A stretch of 64,000 nucleotides of DNA, from the NCBI RefSeq assembly GCF_002863585.1, contig NZ_PGUY01000020.1, forward strand, positions 1 to 64,000. Direction: 5' to 3'. The notes under the pieces were generated by a model. That model was not told where the DNA came from. It was given only the letters and a program-made list of their open reading frames with translations, and ran no database searches. Made by a program: the position numbers and the translations under genes. The stretch's first letter is position 1. The number at the start of each line of letters is the position of its first letter. This DNA is from Peribacillus deserti (lineage in GTDB: Bacteria > Bacillota > Bacilli > Bacillales > DSM-1321). Positions 59,514 through 64,000 of the stretch are shown here, piece after piece.

Positions 59514-59677
59514 GAGTCCTGCTTGGGCAATTAATCATGATTCATTAATTTTTAAAACCGATAGACTTTGAAAGAGAGCCTCCTGCAGGAGTCACGAAGA
59601 TGCACAATTACTTTATTGAGTTAGAAGAAAAGTATGGGGATTCTTGCAAAATGGGGGCTGATCCTCCTATCTCTCAG

Positions 59678-59820
59678 GTCTACCATATATAATGGGCAAT
59701 AAGGTTAAGTTTAAATTATTTTTATCAATAATGAAGGTAAAAGACCCTGGTCTCTCATATAAAAAGGGCAATAAGGTTAAACAGCTTTTATACTAATAAT
59801 GAAGTTAAAAGACCAGGTCT
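59678..59820 (+). repeat. Direct repeat of about 60-72 bp
   Basis: GGGCAATAAGGTTAA starts at 59694 and again at 59766, each followed by a diverged AT-rich stretch, AATAATGAAG and AAAAGACC-TGGTCT. The period is 72 bp. 59514-59677 and 59821-59940 hold no gene. Confidence 0.65.
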
Positions 59821-59940
59821 AGGATTAGCTAATGGGATTTGTTTCTGGAGAATGCTGACAGTGAATATCAGGGAGACAAACATGCTGCCTATAACAATAA
59901 ATTTTTCGAGTACACGTTCTCATTTAATAGGAATTTTAAA

Positions 59941-60140
59941 CATCAGCATAAATACCTGTTATGAAGCATAAGCAGGCAGAACTAAGCATAACTGCCAATA
60001 GATAAGCATATGTGACCAAAGATAAGCGAAGGCGGTCGACACTTAAGCATAAAACACCGAAACTTAAGCGTAAACCGGGAGAACTTAAGCATAAAACTAG
60101 AAAACCTAAGCATAAACCTCTGAAACATAAGCATAAACTT
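59941..60140 (-). repeat. Phased array of ten TAAGCATAA motifs, 20-21 bp apart
   Basis: The G of each AGCATA-like core lies at 59946, 59966, 59986, 60006, 60026, 60047, 60068, 60089, 60110 and 60131: four steps of 20 then five of 21. The bases between units are unrelated to each other, so only motif and spacing are kept. It is the same motif as the array at 79-373, on the opposite strand. No gene is present. Confidence 0.85.
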
Positions 60141-60495
60141 CCAGCCGGCTCTCAAAATCCCTTAAAACCGATACAAAAGCTGCTTTGAGGCACCAATTCG
60201 AGAAAGTGGTTCATATTTTCGATTAGACTTTTCTCATATTTGAGGTTGAAAAGTCAGAAAACGTGGTCAGGTTTTTTATTTTCTGCCGCTATTAAAGTTC
60301 CGCTTTTTATCTCAGCACAGAAAAATGACAATCTTTTGCGGAATCTTAATAGATTAACAATCGTTCAGCCGACATCTCGGATTTTATAGCTACTAATCCG
60401 ATATTTTTCCGGGGATAAGATATAGACTCAATAAACAGTCTCTTTATTTATGGCAGCTTGTTTCGCTTTTTATCTCAGCCTAAAGGAGAATTCCA
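60141..60495. other. Gene-free region before the mug gene
   Basis: CGCTTTTTATCTCAGC occurs twice, at about 60302 and 60465, the second ending close to the ribosome binding site of the next gene. The rest shows no open frame of note and no recognised regulatory element. Confidence 0.4.
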
Positions 60496-61005
60496 ATGGA
60501 TATCATACTTGATCATATAAAAGAAGGCCTAAAAATCTTATTTGTGGGCTTTAACCCTAGCATCCGGTCAGGGGAAACGGGTCATCATTATGCGAATCCT
60601 AATAATCGTTTTTGGAAGATCCTCCACAAATCGGGATTGACCAATAGAATATACAGCACATTTGAAGATTATACACTGCTTGAAATAGGATATGGTTTTA
60701 CTAATATCGTTTCGCGGCCCACTAAAGCAGCTGATGAAATTACGAAAGAAGAATATCGTGCGGGCAGGGAAGAGCTGATTTCTAAAATCAAGCATTATAA
60801 ACCCAAATTCGTCTGTTTTGTAGGTAAAGGAGTGTATCAGGAGTATTCAAAACGGAAGGAGGTTTCTTGGGGCTTTCAAGAGCTTTCAATGGTGCCTGGT
60901 GTCACTGATTTCGTTGCTCCTTCATCAAGCGGTTTGGTGAGAATGAAAATAGAGGAAATCGTCCGCATATACAGTGAGATTGCAGCAGCCGTAGAGAAAA
61001 GCTGA
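60496..61005 (+). CDS. mug: G/U mismatch-specific DNA glycosylase (MUG/TDG family)
   Basis: A 169-residue uracil-DNA glycosylase superfamily member, family 2. ILFVGFNPSIRSGETGHHYANPNNRFWK holds the GFNPS motif with the catalytic-type Asn and the helix-capping pattern; VPGVTDFVAPSSSGLVR is the DNA-intercalating second motif. It removes uracil or thymine opposite G after deamination, and ethenocytosine. AAAGGAG precedes the ATG. The AP endonuclease gene exoA follows 130 bases later, so the product AP site is handled by a neighbour. Confidence 0.9.
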   Translation: MDIILDHIKEGLKILFVGFNPSIRSGETGHHYANPNNRFWKILHKSGLTNRIYSTFEDYTLLEIGYGFTNIVSRPTKAADEITKEEYRAGREELISKIKHYKPKFVCFVGKGVYQEYSKRKEVSWGFQELSMVPGVTDFVAPSSSGLVRMKIEEIVRIYSEIAAAVEKS

Positions 61006-61135
61006 ATAACGGCCTTTCCTCCATTTGTACACTAAATAATAGAATCGCAAGCTTTTAATTTTATATATTTACGAGATACAAATATAATAGAAGTTTAGTA
61101 GTTTCATTTAATTAAGAAGGAGACGAAACAGTTTA

Positions 61136-61894
61136 ATGAAATTGGTATCATGGAATGTTAATGGTCTGCGGGCATGTGTGAAAAAAGGGTTCAGCGAATA
61201 TTTCGCAGATATGAATGCAGATATTTTTTGTATACAGGAAACTAAGCTGCAGGAAGGGCAAATTTCGCTCGAACTGGAAGGCTACCAACAATATTGGAAT
61301 TACGCGATAAAAAAAGGATATTCTGGGACAGCTGTATTTACCAAACAAGAACCACTGTCTGTTAAGTATGGACTCGGTACTGAAGAAGGAGAGCCGGAAG
61401 GAAGGATATTGACCCTGGAGTTTGAGAATTTCTTCCTGGTAAACGTGTATACGCCGAATTCCCAACGGGATCTTGCACGATTGAAATTCAGGCTGGATTG
61501 GGAAGACCGGATTCTTTGCCATGTTAAAGAACTTGATCAAAAGAAACCTGTTATCTTATGCGGTGACCTTAATGTTGCACATAATGAAATCGACCTTAGA
61601 AACCCAAAGCCTAATAAAGGAAATTCAGGATTTACGGATGAGGAACGGATGAAAATGACTGACTTCCTGGCAAGCGGCTTTGTAGACAGCTACCGGTACT
61701 TATATCCCGATAAAGAAGGCGCATATACCTGGTGGTCTTATATGAACAAGGTCAGAGAACGGAATATTGGGTGGCGGATTGATTATTTCATTGTGTCAGA
61801 GAAACTTATAAGCCACATTCATGAAGCAGAGATTCATTGTGACATTATGGGGAGCGACCACTGTCCAGTTGTTTTAGACATGGATATTAATTAG
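61136..61894 (+). CDS. exoA: Exodeoxyribonuclease III / AP endonuclease
   Basis: A 252-residue ExoIII-family enzyme. MKLVSWNVNGLRACVKKGF opens the fold, IFCIQETKLQ has the metal-binding Glu, CGDLNVAHNEIDL the Asp/Asn pair, and MGSDHCPVVLDM the catalytic Asp-His. It cuts the backbone 5' to AP sites in base excision repair. GAAGGAGACG lies upstream of the ATG. Length and sequence fit B. subtilis ExoA. Pairing with mug is functionally sensible. Confidence 0.94.
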   Translation: MKLVSWNVNGLRACVKKGFSEYFADMNADIFCIQETKLQEGQISLELEGYQQYWNYAIKKGYSGTAVFTKQEPLSVKYGLGTEEGEPEGRILTLEFENFFLVNVYTPNSQRDLARLKFRLDWEDRILCHVKELDQKKPVILCGDLNVAHNEIDLRNPKPNKGNSGFTDEERMKMTDFLASGFVDSYRYLYPDKEGAYTWWSYMNKVRERNIGWRIDYFIVSEKLISHIHEAEIHCDIMGSDHCPVVLDMDIN

Positions 61895-61962
61895 CAGTCA
61901 ATCAATATTATCCATGGACATTGGAAAACCTATGTAAAGATCTCCAGGAAAGAAGGTACAGT

Positions 61963-62937
61963 GTGTTTATCATTGGCAGCAGAACTATTAAAACGGCTAT
62001 AGGAGCAATGGTTTCCTTAATCATCGCCAATATGTTTTCGCTTGAAAATGCAGCTACCGCGGCCATTATAACTCTGCTTAGTGTTCAGAGCACGAAAAGG
62101 CAGTCAGTCGTTGTTGCTTTTAGGCGATTTGCTGCAGGTCTTCTCGGAATTGCGATTGCCACAATTTTGTTTCAATGGGGTTCATTTACACCCATTTCAG
62201 TCGGTGTTCTTCTTTTAATTTATATCCCATTAATGGCGAGAATGGGATTGCATGAAGGAATCATTCCTGGTTTTGTTATTGTTATGCAATTATACTTAAC
62301 GAAGGATATTACACTCGGATTTATTCTGAATGAGGTTATCATCATTACCATAGGGATCGTGGTGGCGTTACTCGTGAATCTCTATATGCCTAGTGTTGAA
62401 AAAGGCCTCCGCAAAAAATCAGCAGAAACAGAGGAATATTTCAAACTGATCTTCCTCCAGCTGGCCCGTTTTATCAGGAAGAAGGAAAGAGTCTGGAATG
62501 ATGAATTTGTGGTTAAAAGTGAGAACTCGCTGCAGGATGGAAAGGAACTGGCACGCCGGAGTGCCGAAAATTCCTTTTTTCGAAAAGAGAATTATTATAG
62601 GGATTATTTTAATATGCGTGAACAACAGTTTGATATTATCCAGAGAGTGATTCCAATTATTCTTCATCTCCCGACAGCTTTTGAACAAAATACTATGGCT
62701 GCTGAGCTTATGGAGGATATCGGGCTTAGCATAAATGAAGAGAATCCCGCTACAGAACTTTTAGAGTCATTGCGAAGCTTAAGGAATACGTTTGAAAAAA
62801 TGGAGCTCCCGAAAACAAGGGAGGAATTCGAAACCCGTGCTGCTCTTTTAGTCTTGATAAATGAAATTGAGCGGTTCCTGCAGATCAAATCCCATTTTAT
62901 CAGTGATCTTTCGGAGGCTGCGGCTGAACAAAGATGA
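61963..62937 (+). CDS. Aromatic acid exporter family membrane protein (YgaE/YqjA-like)
   Basis: A 324-residue protein. Four to five transmembrane helices fill the first 140 residues (IKTAIGAMVSLIIANMFSLENAATAAIITLLSVQSTKRQS is the ArAE_1 signature). A long soluble helical domain follows, the ArAE_1 C-terminal part (RFIRKKERVWNDEF...FFRKENYYRDYFNMREQQ). I chose GTG 61963, 5 bases after GAAAGAAGG; TTG 61921 lacks a site. The substrate is unknown; relatives are proposed to export aromatic acids. Confidence 0.82.
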   Translation: MFIIGSRTIKTAIGAMVSLIIANMFSLENAATAAIITLLSVQSTKRQSVVVAFRRFAAGLLGIAIATILFQWGSFTPISVGVLLLIYIPLMARMGLHEGIIPGFVIVMQLYLTKDITLGFILNEVIIITIGIVVALLVNLYMPSVEKGLRKKSAETEEYFKLIFLQLARFIRKKERVWNDEFVVKSENSLQDGKELARRSAENSFFRKENYYRDYFNMREQQFDIIQRVIPIILHLPTAFEQNTMAAELMEDIGLSINEENPATELLESLRSLRNTFEKMELPKTREEFETRAALLVLINEIERFLQIKSHFISDLSEAAAEQR

Positions 62938-62953
62938 CATTTGAAGCTTTTTT

Positions 62954-62982
62954 AGAACCAGCTGTTTATGGCTGGTTTTTAT
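62954..62982 (+). terminator. Rho-independent terminator
   Basis: AACCAGC / GCTGGTT stem with a TGTTTATG loop and TTTAT after it. Confidence 0.8.
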
Positions 62983-63174
62983 TTGGCATAATTTCAGGTC
63001 TTCTTCACCAATTTGCTTACACTTTACAGAAAATTAAATGAATTGGTTGGTATGAGTGATAAAAAAAGGTAAAATGGATTCAAGTTTTAATTTTTTCTTC
63101 TATGGAGGATGTGATTAGCGCCTCCTAAAATAATGGGGATCAATGATGATCATTTAACGGATGGAGGATGTTCG

Positions 63175-64000
63175 ATGAAAGTTTTAGTAAATAATGAATT
63201 ACAGGAGCGAGAAGAAGTCAGAGTGGACATTGAGGATAGAGGATATCAGTTTGGTGATGGAGTGTATGAGGTCATTCGGGTGTATGAGGGAGTTCCTTAC
63301 ACACTAGACGAACATCTGGCAAGATTTTACCGGAGCTCTCAAGAAATCGGCATCACTCCAAATATGAATATAGAAGAGCTTAAACTAAAGCTGCTTTCTC
63401 TCATTGAAGAAAATGAGCTTCAGGATGGCGGTATTTATGTTCAGCTGTCCAGGGGAGTGGCGCCGAGAAAACATCAATATGACGTACATATAAAACCTCA
63501 GCTGATTGCATATCCAGTTCCGTCAAAACGCCCTGTAAAGGAACAAAATGAAGGAGTGGAAGCTATTACAGCCGACGATCTGCGCTGGCTCCGCTGTGAT
63601 ATCAAAAGCCTTAACCTGCTGTATAACATTATGATCAAACAAAAGGCCCAGGAAGCCGGGGCATTTGAAGGCATCCTTGTCCGGGACGGTAATGTGACGG
63701 AGGGAACTTCGTCTAACATCTTTATTATAAAGGATGGAACCATCTATACTCATCCGGCAGGCAACCTAATCCTGAATGGAATTACAAGAACTAAATTGCT
63801 CGAATTATTTACTTCCAAAGGCTGGGCATTCAAGGAACTTGCCTTCTCAAAAGAAACATTGCTGCAAGCCGATGAAGTGTTTATGTCCTCCACAACTGCT
63901 GAAGTTGTATCTATTACCAGCATAGATGGAAATCCTGTAGGAAACGGGGCTCCAGGCACCTTTACAAGCGACATAAGAGAGGCGTTCCAGGAATCCATTG
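63175..64000 (+). CDS. dat: D-amino acid aminotransferase, 3' end beyond the window
   Basis: The first 275 codons of a fold type IV PLP enzyme, cut by the window edge (the family is about 280-290 residues, so little is missing). IEDRGYQFGDGVYEVIRVYEG near the N-terminus, the PLP lysine in CDIKSLNLLYNIM, and TEGTSSNIFIIKDG with NGITRTKLLEL are those of D-alanine transaminase. It makes D-glutamate from D-alanine for peptidoglycan. GGAGG lies 7 bases before ATG 63175. Branched-chain and aminodeoxychorismate enzymes share the fold, but the motif set favours Dat. Confidence 0.9.
   Translation, partial: MKVLVNNELQEREEVRVDIEDRGYQFGDGVYEVIRVYEGVPYTLDEHLARFYRSSQEIGITPNMNIEELKLKLLSLIEENELQDGGIYVQLSRGVAPRKHQYDVHIKPQLIAYPVPSKRPVKEQNEGVEAITADDLRWLRCDIKSLNLLYNIMIKQKAQEAGAFEGILVRDGNVTEGTSSNIFIIKDGTIYTHPAGNLILNGITRTKLLELFTSKGWAFKELAFSKETLLQADEVFMSSTTAEVVSITSIDGNPVGNGAPGTFTSDIREAFQESI

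Overview
The window looks like chromosomal DNA of an endospore-forming Bacillaceae (Bacillus in the broad sense). Several genes match Bacillus subtilis families closely: YueD, YuxK, YokU, KamA, YkoS/YkoT, YkhA, YuzA, ClpE with CtsR boxes, DacC, intracellular subtilisin and GtaB. Ribosome binding sites are strong and AGGAGG-like. A T-box leader, a candidate sigma-E promoter and a candidate sigma-B promoter also fit. No rRNA, tRNA, prophage or CRISPR array is visible. The species cannot be named from this alone.

Layout. 1-1085: gene-free, opening with a strikingly regular 20-21 bp array of a TTATGCTTA motif. 1086-4705: cation efflux protein, unknown protein, branched-chain aminotransferase, benzil reductase-type SDR. 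5289-7878: patatin / alkyltransferase-like / DCC / HD operon. 8254-18675: a ten-gene operon-like block from CoA-transferase to KamA and YokU. 19345-26261: amino acid symporter, HD-GYP protein, MBL hydrolase, UPF1-like helicase. 26451-29613: YkoS/YkoT/GtrA cell-envelope sugar genes. 29967-32265: ECF-like sigma factor, a ClpP paralogue, a LysR regulator. 32596-37338: small proteins, a very acidic protein, DacC, an amino acid permease. 37792-40824: T-box-controlled argS and the UDP-glucose pyrophosphorylase gene. 41169-45066: a YpzG-like small gene, intracellular subtilisin coupled to an endonuclease I homologue, YkhA. 45120-51100: a decayed region with two frameshifted genes, a PadR pair, YuzA and repeats. 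51230-59513: ClpE, erythromycin-esterase-like pair, SDR, DDAH-like, HD, AHSA1-ArsR pair, GNAT. 59514-60495: gene-free, with a second TAAGCATAA array. 60496 to the end: Mug, ExoA, aromatic acid exporter, and a D-amino acid transaminase cut by the window edge.

How genes work together. The clearest system is 8254-18675. Its enzymes can be ordered into one route: L-lysine to beta-lysine (KamA), N6-acetylation (GNAT), transamination (YodT-like), CoA activation (two-subunit CoA-transferase), thiolysis (thiolase) to 4-acetamidobutyryl-CoA, deacetylation (an M81 metallohydrolase is the candidate), then GABA transaminase and semialdehyde dehydrogenase to succinate. This matches the acetylated beta-lysine route described biochemically in a Pseudomonas, with an M81 protein where B. 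subtilis has YodQ.

The non-coding DNA is rich in interspersed repeats: six copies of a 220-430 bp element with imperfect terminal inverted repeats, a second unit nested in two of them, and four copies of a GGGACAGTCCC palindrome pair always just 3' of genes. Four intergenic arrays carry short TGC-containing motifs at about two-helical-turn spacing. I know no named feature class for these arrays, and they are the most unusual pattern here.
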